The notes beneath the pieces were generated by a model. The model was not told where the DNA came from, made no database searches, and saw only the letters and a list, made by a program, of their open reading frames with translations. Positions 43,202-51,638 of a stretch of DNA of 64,000 nucleotides are shown here, piece after piece; position 1 is the stretch's first letter, and each line of letters opens with the position of its first letter. The position numbers and the translations under genes are program-made. Origin of the DNA: Streptomyces anulatus (GTDB lineage Bacteria; Actinomycetota; Actinomycetes; Streptomycetales; Streptomycetaceae); NCBI RefSeq assembly GCF_000721175.1, contig NZ_JOEZ01000001.1:314599-378598 (forward strand), in the 5' to 3' direction.

Positions 43202-43228
43202 GACAGGCGGGCGATGTGACGTGCGACA
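43202..43228 (-). promoter_or_regulatory. Candidate ECF41-dependent promoter of the oxidoreductase gene
   Basis: On the minus strand TGTCGCA (43228-43222), then exactly 16 bp, then TGTC (43205-43202). The published ECF41 promoter is TGTCACA-N16-CGTC, so each element has one mismatch. It sits between the sigma gene stop (43236) and the oxidoreductase ATG (43143), giving a leader of roughly 50 nt. Confidence 0.55.
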
Positions 43229-43235
43229 CAGGGGG

Positions 43236-44180
43236 TCAGAAGGCGTGGAACAGGGGTTCCCCGTGGTCCGTGGCCGCCCAGCGCTCATTCGCGCGTTCGA
43301 GCTTGTCGGGGTTGACCTGGCTGCGGATGGCGGTGATGCCGTCCGCGGTGATCTCCAGGCAGGTGACGCCGATGAGGCGCCCGTCGACGACCGCGACGAC
43401 GGCGGGGCCGCCGTTGGCGGTCGTGATGTGGATCTCGGCGGTGCCGCCGGTGATGGCCTGCTTGGCTTTGCCGGGGGTGAACAGGCCCCGCATGAACTTC
43501 GCGACGGCGAGGGCGCCTTCGAACGCCTTCGCGCGGGCCGGCACCTTGCCGCCGCCGTCGCCGATCGCGACGGCGTCAGCGGTGAGCAGCCGGACGAGCG
43601 GTTCGGTCCGGCCGCTGGTGGCGGCCGTGAGGAACTCCTCGACGATCCGCCGGGTGGCGGCCTCGTCGATCTCGGTACGGGCCCGGCCCTCCGCGATGTG
43701 CTTCTTGGCGCGGTGGAAGATCTGCTGGCCGGCGGCCTCGGTGATGTCGAGGATCTCCGCGATCCTGCGGTGCGGGTAGCCGAAGGCCTCCCGCAGCACG
43801 TACACCACCCGCTCGTTGGGTGACAGCCGCTCCATGAGGGTGAGGACGGCGTACGAGACCGACTCGCGCTGCTCGACGGTGTCTGCGGGGCCGAGCATCG
43901 GGTCCCCGGCCAGCAGCGGCTCGGGCAGCCACTGGCCCACATAGGTCTCGCGCCGGGCGCGCGCCGAGGTGAGCTGGTTGAGGCAGAGGTTCGTGAGGAC
44001 CTTCGTCAGCCAGGCCTCGGGGACCTCGATGCGCTCGATGTCGGCGGCCTGCCAGCGCAGGAACGTGTCCTGCACGGCGTCCTCGGCATCGCTCGCGGAA
44101 CCGAGGAGACGGTAGGCGATCGCCTTCAGACGGGGCATGGAAGCCTCGAACAGGTCCATCTGGTTCCCGGTCAGCGCCAT
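43236..44180 (-). CDS. ECF41-family RNA polymerase sigma factor with SnoaL-like C-terminal domain
   Basis: 314 residues from ATG at 44180. Region 2: FEASMPRLKAIAYRLLGSASDAEDAVQDTFLRW. Region 4: LSPNERVVYVLREAFGYPHRRIAEIL. The C-terminal extension (about 190-314) is SnoaL-like and contains the ECF41 motifs DGGGK and NPDKL, which tune activity in place of an anti-sigma factor. The neighbouring oxidoreductase is the expected partner class. Confidence 0.92.
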   Translation of the reverse strand: MALTGNQMDLFEASMPRLKAIAYRLLGSASDAEDAVQDTFLRWQAADIERIEVPEAWLTKVLTNLCLNQLTSARARRETYVGQWLPEPLLAGDPMLGPADTVEQRESVSYAVLTLMERLSPNERVVYVLREAFGYPHRRIAEILDITEAAGQQIFHRAKKHIAEGRARTEIDEAATRRIVEEFLTAATSGRTEPLVRLLTADAVAIGDGGGKVPARAKAFEGALAVAKFMRGLFTPGKAKQAITGGTAEIHITTANGGPAVVAVVDGRLIGVTCLEITADGITAIRSQVNPDKLERANERWAATDHGEPLFHAF

Positions 44181-44375
44181 GGCCCGGATCCTACGCTCGC
44201 GGGGTGCGCGAAGCCCCGGTGCCTGCGGGGGCCGGGGCACCGTTCTGAACCGTCAGATCCATACCGTCAGGAGGGAGGGGGCCGATGGATGGCTCGGCGG
44301 CGGATGTGGCGCACGGGGTGATCCTGGGACGGGAGGGCCGCTGGTCGCCGTTGTCGGCGGCCAGTCGTGGCGCCG

Positions 44376-44420
44376 GACGCGGACGGCGACGGGGTCGCCT
44401 GCGAGCCGGACCCCCGTTGA
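44376..44420 (+). pseudogene. Relic of an excalibur calcium-binding domain
   Basis: One frame reads DADGDGVACEPDPR and stops at 44420, the signature end of the excalibur domain. Upstream the frame is closed at the TGA near 44321, the normal Cys-Ala-rich first half is missing, and the GREGRWSPLSAAS stretch lies in another frame. Probably a decayed secreted-protein gene. The rest of 44181-44556 holds nothing else supported. Confidence 0.35.
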
Positions 44421-44556
44421 GCCGGTGCGTGGCGCGTAGCAGGGTTACGGGGCGTGGGCGCCGGCCGCATCAGTGCGGGCTGCCGGGGTGGCCGTAGCCT
44501 TCACGGAGACCTGAGGGTCGGTCTGTGCGGAGTGCGACGGAGAGAGCGGAGTTCGG

Positions 44557-45444
44557 GTGGCCTTCGGGTGGCGGTGTACCGGGGTCGCATGGCCGGGCGA
44601 TGTACCGCGACTGGGGTGGAGCAAGGGCCGGGAGCGACGGGCGAGTGTCCTCGCCCACGGGGCCGGGCTCGGCTTCCGCGCGGTGGGGGAGCGGCACTGC
44701 GTGGGGGCCCGGGGGAACGTGTGTCCTGTGGCGGCGGTGGTGCCCGTACGCAGCACCGGGGCTCGGTGCCCGGAGTGCGCCCGGCTGGACCGGGCCCACT
44801 CGGTGGCCGCCGACACGCTGCTGGACGACCCGCGTACGTACCGCGTGTACCTCGCCTGGTTCGGGCCCGGCATGGTCAAGGTCGGGATCACCCGGGAGGA
44901 GCGGGACGCCGCACGGCTGCGGGAGCAGGGGGCCGTGGCGTTCACCTGGCTGGGGCGCGGACCTCTGATGGCCGCCCGGCGGACCGAGGAGGTGCTGCGG
45001 GCCGCCCTCGGGGTGCCGGACCGGATCCCGTACGCCAGGAAGCGGGCCGTGCGCGGGCGACTCCCCGGTGTGGAGGAGCGGTTCGCCGAGGTGGCGGAGT
45101 TGTACGGGCGGGCCGCGGAGCTGGAGGGGCACGGGTGGCCCGAGTCGTTGGAGCGGGTACCTCTGGACGTCGTCGATCATGGCGGGATCTTCGGGCTGGA
45201 CCGTTCGGCCGCTGCCACGCGGTCGGTGCGTGAGCTGGTCGACGGGGGCGTTGTGGCGGGGCGGTTGGTGGCTGCCGCCGGACCCGATCTCCACCTTGCC
45301 GTGGACGGGGGCGGCGTGGTCGTGCTGGACACGCGGCTGATCACCGGCTGGGAGCTCGCCGCCGTAGGTCCGACAGCAGCGAACGATGTGCGTGTCCCCC
45401 TCATCGACATCGGCGGCGGCGGTGTGCAGGGTGGGTTGTTCTGA
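44557..45444 (+). CDS. DUF2797 family protein
   Basis: 295 residues from GTG at 44557. Features: WRCTGVAW at the start, Cys-containing CVGARGNVCP and RCPECARLD, and YRVYLAWFGPGMVKVGITREERDAARLREQGAVAFTWLGRGPLMAARRTEEVLR, a GIY-YIG-like arrangement described for DUF2797. C-terminal LVAAAGPDLHLAVDGG and DTRLITGWELA segments. Biochemical function unknown; a nucleic-acid link is only suggested by the GIY-YIG-like core. Followed 23 bp later by the amidohydrolase gene. Confidence 0.75.
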   Translation: MAFGWRCTGVAWPGDVPRLGWSKGRERRASVLAHGAGLGFRAVGERHCVGARGNVCPVAAVVPVRSTGARCPECARLDRAHSVAADTLLDDPRTYRVYLAWFGPGMVKVGITREERDAARLREQGAVAFTWLGRGPLMAARRTEEVLRAALGVPDRIPYARKRAVRGRLPGVEERFAEVAELYGRAAELEGHGWPESLERVPLDVVDHGGIFGLDRSAAATRSVRELVDGGVVAGRLVAAAGPDLHLAVDGGGVVVLDTRLITGWELAAVGPTAANDVRVPLIDIGGGGVQGGLF

Positions 45445-45467
45445 CCGTCGACCGAGGGAGTGCGTCC

Positions 45468-46352
45468 GTGGGGCCGGAGAGCGATGACGTGGTGCGGTTC
45501 CGGGAGCGGCTCGGGCTGCCCGGGATCATCGACGTGCACACCCACTTCATGCCCGAGCAGGTCCTGCGCAAGGTGTGGGCCTACTTCGACGCCGTCGGGC
45601 CGCTCACGGGTCTTGAGTGGCCGATCACCTATCGGTACGAGGAGGACGCGCGGCTGTCCGTCCTGCGGTCGTTCGGGGTGCTGCGCTTCACCTCCATGCT
45701 CTATCCGCACAAGCCCGGCATGGCCCGCTGGCTGAACGGCTGGGCCGCCGGCTTCGCCGCCCGGACCCCCGACTGCCTGCACACCGCGACCCTCTTCCCG
45801 GAGGAGGGCGTCGAGGTGTACGTGAAGGAGGCCGTCGAGGCGGGGGCCCGGGTGTTCAAGTCGCACCTCCAGGTGGGTGCGTACGACCCCGGCGATCCGT
45901 TGCTGGAGCCGGTCTGGGGGCTGCTCGCGGAGGCCGGGATTCCGGTGGTCATGCACTGCGGGTCGGGGCCCGCGCCGGGGGAGTTCACCGGGCCCGGGCC
46001 GGTCGGGCGGCTGCTGGCGCGCCATCCCCGGCTGCGGCTGATCGTGGCGCACATGGGGATGCCGGAGTACGCGGAGTTCCTGGCGCTGGCGGAGGCGTAT
46101 CCGGAGGTGCGGCTCGATACGACGATGGCGTTCACCGACTTCAGTGAAGGGTTCAGTCCCTTCCCGGTGGCCGAACGGGGGCGGCTCGCCGATCTCGGGG
46201 ACCGGATCCTGCTGGGGACCGACTTCCCGAACATCCCCTACCCGTACGTCCATCAGCTGGAGGCGCTGGAGCGGCTCGGGCTGGGTGAGGAGTGGTTGCG
46301 GGCGGTCTGTCACGGGAACGCTGCCGCGTTGTTCGGGATCCGGGGCTCCTGA
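45468..46352 (+). CDS. Amidohydrolase 2 family protein (metal-dependent hydrolase/decarboxylase)
   Basis: 294 residues from GTG at 45468. TIM-barrel metal motifs: IIDVHTHFMP (HxH), FKSHLQVG, VVMHCGSG, IVAHMGMPEY and LGTDFPNIPYPY (Asp). This is the ACMSD/amidohydrolase-2 family; reactions range from decarboxylation to hydrolysis. No pathway neighbours, so the substrate is open. Confidence 0.88.
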   Translation: MGPESDDVVRFRERLGLPGIIDVHTHFMPEQVLRKVWAYFDAVGPLTGLEWPITYRYEEDARLSVLRSFGVLRFTSMLYPHKPGMARWLNGWAAGFAARTPDCLHTATLFPEEGVEVYVKEAVEAGARVFKSHLQVGAYDPGDPLLEPVWGLLAEAGIPVVMHCGSGPAPGEFTGPGPVGRLLARHPRLRLIVAHMGMPEYAEFLALAEAYPEVRLDTTMAFTDFSEGFSPFPVAERGRLADLGDRILLGTDFPNIPYPYVHQLEALERLGLGEEWLRAVCHGNAAALFGIRGS

Positions 46353-46390
46353 AGCCCGCGCCGCTTTCTCAGGCAATTCACAGAAACGGG

Positions 46391-46416
46391 TCAGGCTTCT
46401 CTCACGGGTGCCTCAC
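46391..46416 (+). promoter_or_regulatory. Direct repeats with 11-bp period before the response-regulator gene
   Basis: TCAG at 46391, TCAC at 46402 and TCAC at 46413 lie exactly 11 bp apart, with another TCAC at 46378. OmpR/PhoB-type regulators bind tandem half-sites at one helical turn, so this may be an autoregulatory operator. It ends 12 bp before the ATG. Confidence 0.4.
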
Positions 46417-46428
46417 AGAGTGGTCCCC

Positions 46429-47175
46429 ATGACGACGACGACCTCGCCCCAGGGGCGTACCGAACTGCTCAGGCCGGACCGTACCCCCGTGCGGGTCCTG
46501 GTCGTGGACGACGAGGCTCCGCTCACCGAGCTGCTCTCGATGGCGCTGCGGTACGAGGGGTGGGAGGTGCGCAGCGCCGGGGACGGGGCCGGGGCGGTCC
46601 GGGCCGCGCGGGACTTCCGGCCGGACGCGGTGGTCCTGGACGTGATGCTCCCGGACATGGACGGGCTGTCCGTGCTGGGCCGGCTGCGTCGCGAGTACGC
46701 CGATGTGCCGGTCCTCTTCCTGACCGCCCGGGACGCCGTCGAGGACCGGATCGCCGGGCTCACCGCGGGCGGCGACGACTACGTCACCAAGCCGTTCAGC
46801 CTGGAGGAGGTCGTGGCCCGGCTGCGCGGGCTCATCCGCCGTTCGGGCTCGGCCGTCGCGGCCGGGCGGAGCGAGTCCACGCTCGTCGTCGGGGACCTGG
46901 TCCTGGACGAGGACAGCCACGAGGTGAGCCGGGGCGGGGACGCGATCCACGTCACGGCCACCGAGTTCGAGCTGCTGCGCTTCCTGATGCGCAATCCGCG
47001 CCGGGTCCTCAGCAAGGCGCAGATCCTCGACCGGGTCTGGAACTACGACTTCGGCGGCCAGGCCAACGTCGTCGAGCTCTACATCTCCTACCTCCGCAAG
47101 AAGATCGACGCCGGACGCACGCCGATGATCCACACCCGGCGCGGCGCGGGCTACCTGATCAAGCCCGGTGAGTAG
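46429..47175 (+). CDS. OmpR-family response regulator, apparently without its kinase
   Basis: 248 residues from ATG at 46429. Receiver domain: VLVVDDEAPL, phospho-Asp in VVLDVMLPDMDG, Thr in LFLTAR, Lys in VTKPF. Winged helix C-terminal domain: VTATEFELLRFLMRNPRRVLSKAQILDRVW and RRGAGYLI. Normally followed by a sensor kinase gene; here only the first membrane segment of one remains (47206). May respond to a kinase encoded elsewhere, or be constitutive. Confidence 0.92.
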   Translation: MTTTTSPQGRTELLRPDRTPVRVLVVDDEAPLTELLSMALRYEGWEVRSAGDGAGAVRAARDFRPDAVVLDVMLPDMDGLSVLGRLRREYADVPVLFLTARDAVEDRIAGLTAGGDDYVTKPFSLEEVVARLRGLIRRSGSAVAAGRSESTLVVGDLVLDEDSHEVSRGGDAIHVTATEFELLRFLMRNPRRVLSKAQILDRVWNYDFGGQANVVELYISYLRKKIDAGRTPMIHTRRGAGYLIKPGE

Positions 47176-47205
47176 GCGGGGGGCCGTGGGGGTGCTGGGC
47201 CGGCC

Positions 47206-47405
47206 GTGGAACCGCGGACCCGGCTCGTCGTGTCGGCCGTGTCCCTGATCGCCGTCGTCGCGGCCGTCATCGGGTCCGTCACCGCGATCGCCTTCCATGC
47301 CCACCGCCCCCGGAGAACCGCACCCGGCGGTACGGGTACGGGCACCGGTGACGGTGTGAACCCCGGCTTCGGCGAGGGCATGGGAGGCGACGCGGGCGGC
47401 GGGGC
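47206..47405 (+). pseudogene. Truncated sensor histidine kinase N-terminus
   Basis: From GTG at 47206, 30 bp after the response-regulator stop and in the same frame, the sequence EPRTRLVVSAVSLIAVVAAVIGSVTAIAFH is the typical N-terminal membrane segment of Streptomyces sensor kinases. It then turns into a Gly/Thr-rich stretch (PGGTGTGTGDG) and runs into the antisense end of the beta-lactamase-fold gene. Sensor, HisKA and ATPase domains are missing. Probably a deletion remnant; a small membrane peptide could still be made. Confidence 0.6.
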
Positions 47406-48569
47406 TCAGAACCCGGCCGCGTACGTCCAGAAGTCCCGCATCACCTGCGGTGTGGTGGGTCCGTCCATCTCCATCTGGGTGAGCAGGACCGCGACCGTGC
47501 CCGTGGACGGGATGACATGGGCCGTGGTGCCGGTGCCGCCGACCCAGCCGTAGCGGCCGAGGACGTTCCACGGGGCCGAGATCTCGACGTCCACCGAGCC
47601 ACCGAACCCCCAGCCCTGGCCCTCCGTGAACAGTCCGCTCGCCGCGCGCTGCTCCGGGGTCAGGTGGTCGGTGATCATCTGGCGGACCGATTCGGCGGCC
47701 AGCACCCGGTGACCGTCGTCGTTCAGGCCGCCGGCGAGCAGCATCCGGCCGAAGGCGTACCAGTCGTCGACGGTCGAGACCAGGCCGGCGGCGCCGGACG
47801 GGAAGGGCGGCGGGGCGCTCCACTGCCCGTCCGGGGCGTCCACCAGCTCGGGCTCGCTCCCGCTGTCCGCCCCGGCCCGGTAGTAGCCGGTGAACCGGTC
47901 CAGCACGGCGGGCTCCACGGCGAAAGCGGTGTCCGTCATGCCCAGGGGCTCCAGCAGCCGCTCTGCCAGGTACGTGGGCAGCGGGCGGTCGGCGACCCGG
48001 GCGACGAGGACGCCGAGGATGTCGGAGCACGTGTTGTAGAGCCAGCCCTCGCCCGGCTGGTGCAGCAACGGGATACGGGACAGCGCGGCCATCCAGGCGT
48101 CCGGCGCGAGGACGGCCTGCGGCTGCGGCGGACCCTGTTTCAGCTCCGCGGTCAGCGGGGCGAGGGCCGGGAGCGAGAAGTCGGACGGGAAGCCGTAGCC
48201 GGCCCGGAAGGTCAGCAGGTCCAGCAGGGTGATCGGGCGGACCGCCGACACCACGTCGTCGACCGGGCTCCGAGGGGTCCGTACGACCAGCGGTGAGGCC
48301 AGCTCGGGGAGCCAGGCCGCCACCGGGTCGGCGGGGGCGATCAGGCCGTCCTCGACGAGCGTCATGGCGGCCGCCGCCACGATCGGCTTGGTGATCGAGG
48401 CGAGGCGGAAGAGCGAGTCCCGCCGCATCGGCGCGGACCCGGCGAGGCCGGCCGTGCCGGCCGACACCACCTCGGCCCGTTCGCCCCGGGCGACCAGGGC
48501 CACCGCGCCCGGCATCGATCCCCTGGCGATGTGGGTGTCCAGCAGTTCCCGCAGGGTGGTGGTGGTCAT
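47406..48569 (-). CDS. Beta-lactamase-fold serine hydrolase (class C/esterase family)
   Basis: 387 residues from ATG at 48569. The nucleophile motif is SITK (SxxK, about residue 60), the second motif LYNTCSD (Tyr), and the third in the GGTGTTAHV region. There is no signal peptide, so a cytoplasmic esterase, transesterase or peptidase is more likely than a secreted beta-lactamase. It converges on the truncated kinase remnant. Confidence 0.88.
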   Translation of the reverse strand: MTTTTLRELLDTHIARGSMPGAVALVARGERAEVVSAGTAGLAGSAPMRRDSLFRLASITKPIVAAAAMTLVEDGLIAPADPVAAWLPELASPLVVRTPRSPVDDVVSAVRPITLLDLLTFRAGYGFPSDFSLPALAPLTAELKQGPPQPQAVLAPDAWMAALSRIPLLHQPGEGWLYNTCSDILGVLVARVADRPLPTYLAERLLEPLGMTDTAFAVEPAVLDRFTGYYRAGADSGSEPELVDAPDGQWSAPPPFPSGAAGLVSTVDDWYAFGRMLLAGGLNDDGHRVLAAESVRQMITDHLTPEQRAASGLFTEGQGWGFGGSVDVEISAPWNVLGRYGWVGGTGTTAHVIPSTGTVAVLLTQMEMDGPTTPQVMRDFWTYAAGF

Positions 48570-48704
48570 GGTCGTCGTCCTTCGTCCGGTACCGCGTGTT
48601 CTCTCGGAGCCCTTCGCCCGCCCTCGGGCAGGAAGACGCGCTCCGGCCGCAAAAGGAAGCTTCCCAGCCGAAGTCGCCGAAGAAGGGGACTCCCGAACCG
48701 CCCC

Positions 48705-48749
48705 GGACTCATCGGGCCCGGACTCAACGGGCCTTGACTCATCGGCCCC
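48705..48749 (-). repeat. 15-bp tandem repeat spanning the EEP-hydrolase stop codon
   Basis: Three 15-bp units of TGAGTCCGGGCCCGA type on the minus strand. They place TGA codons at 48741-48739 (gene stop), 48726-48724 and 48711-48709 in the same frame. The rest of the 48570-48738 gap holds no gene. Confidence 0.85.
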
Positions 48750-49629
48750 GCCCCCGTACCGACAGGTCCGCCACCACGGGCCTGTGGTCGGACGCGACGC
48801 TCTCCTGCACCCACGCCTTCCGCACCCTGATCCCGCCGTGCGGCCCGTCCTTCGACACCGCCACGTAGTCGATCCGCTTGACCGGGTCCTGCGCCGGGAA
48901 GGTGGGCGCACCCGGGTCGGCGTCCGCCAGCTCCCGCCACAGCGGGGCCAGTTCGGGGGCGGCGGGCTCCGCGTTGAAGTCGCCGAGCAGGATCCGCGGG
49001 CCCCGGTCCTCGGCCATGATCCGCCGGGTGTCGGCGACCTGGGCGACGCGGACGGCGGGGTCCGGGCGGTAGTCGAGGTGGGTCACGTACACGTGGACGG
49101 GCAGCCCCCGCACCCGCACGACGACCTCGCCGAACCCCGGCGCCGGCGCCGGGGCCGGGACCGGGTTCGGGTCCTGGGTCGAGAGGCGGGTGATCTCGTG
49201 GTTCTCGGCGCTCAGGATCCGGTGCCGCGACAGCACGGCCACCCCGTACTCCGCCCGGGGCCCGCCCGGTTCGGCCGGATCCAGGCTGTAGATCGGCGCG
49301 AAGGAGACGTGCATGCGCAGCCGCCGCGCCAGCTCACCCGCGAGGTCCCGCCACCCGCTGCGGTCGCCCCAGTGCCGGTCGACCTCCTGAAGACCGATCA
49401 CATCCGCGTCCAGTGAACGGAGTTCGGCGGCCTGACGGTCCAGATCGAAGACGCCGTCCATACCGGACCCGGCGTGGATGTTGTAGGTGGCGACCCGCAG
49501 CGGCAACCCCCCGTCGGACAGGGGGCGGGGCGTCGTGGCAGCGGTGGCGGGCGGCGCGATGAGCGCCCCCAGGAGGGATGCGGCGACGAGGAGTTGAGGG
49601 AGACGAGGGGTACGGCGACGCAGCGGCAT
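48739..49629 (-). CDS. Secreted endonuclease/exonuclease/phosphatase (EEP) family hydrolase
   Basis: 296 residues. Sec signal peptide (LLVAASLLGALIAPPATA). EEP-fold motifs: RVATYNIHAG, DVIGLQEVDRHW (catalytic Glu), THLDYRPD, ILLGDFNAEP (Asp, Asn), IDYVAVS and SDHRPVVADL (Asp-His). Metal-dependent phosphodiesterase; could be a nuclease or a sphingomyelinase-like enzyme. Its stop lies in a tandem repeat. Confidence 0.9.
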   Translation of the reverse strand: MPLRRRTPRLPQLLVAASLLGALIAPPATAATTPRPLSDGGLPLRVATYNIHAGSGMDGVFDLDRQAAELRSLDADVIGLQEVDRHWGDRSGWRDLAGELARRLRMHVSFAPIYSLDPAEPGGPRAEYGVAVLSRHRILSAENHEITRLSTQDPNPVPAPAPAPGFGEVVVRVRGLPVHVYVTHLDYRPDPAVRVAQVADTRRIMAEDRGPRILLGDFNAEPAAPELAPLWRELADADPGAPTFPAQDPVKRIDYVAVSKDGPHGGIRVRKAWVQESVASDHRPVVADLSVRGRGR

Positions 49630-49745
49630 GGCTCTCCAACCGGCCGGATATCACGGCCTTTGTCAGGTCAGCGTCGAGAACCGTACCGCCAGGTCGCCGC
49701 GCGGACCCCACCGGCGCGGCCGGTCCGTCAGCGCGGATATTGACT

Positions 49746-49804
49746 TGTACGTCGTACAGGAGCTGCCTGTACGGTGTACATCGCCAAGTCCCGTACGCCG
49801 TACA
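49746..49804 (+). promoter_or_regulatory. Three operator-like palindromes upstream of the efflux transporter
   Basis: TGTACGTCGTACA at 49746-49758, TGTACGGTGTACA at 49768-49780 and CGTACGCCGTACA at 49792-49804 share the form TGTAC-N3-GTACA and are spaced 22 and 24 bp apart. A -35-like TTGACT (49740-49745) adjoins the first. They are good candidate sites for the TetR-type regulator encoded downstream of the transporter. Confidence 0.65.
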
Positions 49805-49850
49805 ACTAACCGGAGCGAGCTGTCGCCGCACCGGAGCCCAAGGAGCCCGC

Positions 49851-51509
49851 ATGACGGCGCCCGCCGCAGAGCGACCCGATCCCGCCCCCCAGGGGCATCC
49901 GCAGCGCTGGCTGATCCTCGGCGTCATCTGCCTGGCCCAGCTCACGGTGCTGCTCGACAACACCGTCCTCAACGTCGCGATCCCCTCCCTCACCACGGAG
50001 CTGCACGCCTCCACCGCCGACGTGCAGTGGATGATCAACGCCTACTCGCTCGTCCAGGCCGGTCTGCTGCTCACCGCGGGCAGCGCCGCCGACCGCTACG
50101 GGCGCAAGAAGATGCTGATGGTGGGCCTCGCCCTGTTCGGCATCGGCTCGCTGGTGGCCGGGCTCTCCCAGTCCTCCGGCCAGCTCATCGCCGCCCGCGC
50201 CGGGATGGGCGTCGGCGGCGCGCTGCTGCTCACCACCACGCTCGCCGTCGTGGTCCAGATCTTCGACGACGCCGAGCGGGTCAAGGCGATCGGGATCTGG
50301 TCGACCGTCAGCTCCCTCGGTTTCGCGGCGGGGCCGCTGTTCGGCGGGTTCGTCCTCGACCACTTCTGGTGGGGCGCGATCTTCCTCATCAACATCCCGG
50401 TCGCCCTGATCGCCCTGGCCGCCGTCTTCCGGCTCGTACCGGAGTCGAAGAGCGGCCGGGGGGAGCGGCCCGACCTGCTGGGCGCGCTGCTCTCCACGAT
50501 CGGCATGAGCGCCGTCGTCTTCGCGATCATCTCCGGACCCGAGCACGGCTGGGCGTCCGGCCGGGTGCTGCTGACGGTGTTCATCGGGGTCGCGGTGATG
50601 ACCGGCTTCGTCCTGTGGGAGCTCCGCATCCCCCACCCGATGCTCGACATGCACTTCTTCCGGAACCAGAAGTTCATCGGCGCGGTGGCGGGCGCGATCC
50701 TGGTCGCCTTCGGCATGGGCGGTTCGCTCTTCCTGCTCACCCAGCACCTGCAGTTCGTGCTCGGATACGGGCCGCTGGAGGCGGGCCTGCGGACGGCTCC
50801 GATGGCGCTCACCGTGGTCGCCCTCAACCTGACCGGCCTGGGCGCCCGGCTCGTGCGGAAGGCCGGGACGCCCGTCGTCATCGCGGCGGGGATGAGCTGC
50901 CTGGCGGCCGGACTCGCGGCCATCGCGCTGCTCGGACGGCACGGTTACGGCGGCATGCTGCTCGGCCTGGTCGTCATGGGGGCGGGGATCGCCCTGGCGA
51001 TGCCCGCGATGGCCAACGCCATCATGAGCGCCATCCCACCGGAGAAGGCCGGGGTGGGCGCGGGGGTCAACGGGACGCTCGCGGAGTTCGGCAACGGGCT
51101 CGGGGTCGCGGTGCTCGGCGCCGTGATGAACGCCCGGTTCGCCGCGCTCGTGCCGGCCGCCGTCGGCGCCGCATCGCTGCCCGCGGCCCTGGCCGCCGCC
51201 GACGGGCCCGCCGCCCGGGAGCAGATCAAGGACGCCTTCGCCTCGGGCCTGGAGGTGAGCCAACTGGCGGGCGCGGTCGCGGTGCTGGCGGGCGGTCTGC
51301 TCGCCGCGCTCCTGCTGCGCCGGGCCGAGCGGGCGGAGGCGTCGGCCGCCGGGGCCGCTGCGGGGACGACTGCGGGGGCCACTGCCCCTGCGGCTGCCGA
51401 CGCGACCGCGGAGGAGACCACCGGGGCGGGGAGCGATGTCCCGGCCGAGCGGGCCGGCCGGCCGGTGAAGGCCGGGGACCGGTCGGACTCGACGGGACCG
51501 GCGGCATAG
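49851..51509 (+). CDS. MFS drug-efflux transporter, EmrB/QacA (14-TM) family
   Basis: 552 residues from ATG at 49851 (AAGGAG 5 bp upstream). Motif D1 LDNTVLNVAIPSL in TM1, motif A GSAADRYGRKKMLMVG, and motif C-like GFAAGPLFGG. About 14 membrane segments, then a C-terminal Ala/Thr-rich tail of some 60 residues. Proton-driven export of hydrophobic compounds is expected. Followed by its probable repressor. Confidence 0.92.
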   Translation: MTAPAAERPDPAPQGHPQRWLILGVICLAQLTVLLDNTVLNVAIPSLTTELHASTADVQWMINAYSLVQAGLLLTAGSAADRYGRKKMLMVGLALFGIGSLVAGLSQSSGQLIAARAGMGVGGALLLTTTLAVVVQIFDDAERVKAIGIWSTVSSLGFAAGPLFGGFVLDHFWWGAIFLINIPVALIALAAVFRLVPESKSGRGERPDLLGALLSTIGMSAVVFAIISGPEHGWASGRVLLTVFIGVAVMTGFVLWELRIPHPMLDMHFFRNQKFIGAVAGAILVAFGMGGSLFLLTQHLQFVLGYGPLEAGLRTAPMALTVVALNLTGLGARLVRKAGTPVVIAAGMSCLAAGLAAIALLGRHGYGGMLLGLVVMGAGIALAMPAMANAIMSAIPPEKAGVGAGVNGTLAEFGNGLGVAVLGAVMNARFAALVPAAVGAASLPAALAAADGPAAREQIKDAFASGLEVSQLAGAVAVLAGGLLAALLLRRAERAEASAAGAAAGTTAGATAPAAADATAEETTGAGSDVPAERAGRPVKAGDRSDSTGPAA

Positions 51510-51525
51510 CATCGGACGGGACGCG

Positions 51526-51552
51526 CGTACCGGACCGTCAGCGTCCGGTACG
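51526..51552. terminator. Hairpin between transporter and TetR gene
   Basis: 10-bp inverted repeat CGTACCGGAC / GTCCGGTACG (51526-51535 with 51543-51552, loop 7). May attenuate read-through from the transporter gene into the regulator gene. Confidence 0.55.
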
Positions 51553-51638
51553 CCGCCCTTCCGGCAGGACCGGCCCGGTCCCGCCTTCCGGCAGGACAGC
51601 TCGGCGGGGCGGTCCGAGCAAGACGAGGAGAGTGCGCC

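Noticed and set aside
44285..44497. 70-codon open frame in the gap before the DUF2797 gene
   Set aside because: Arg/Gly-rich with no ribosome binding site; the excalibur-like words lie in another frame.
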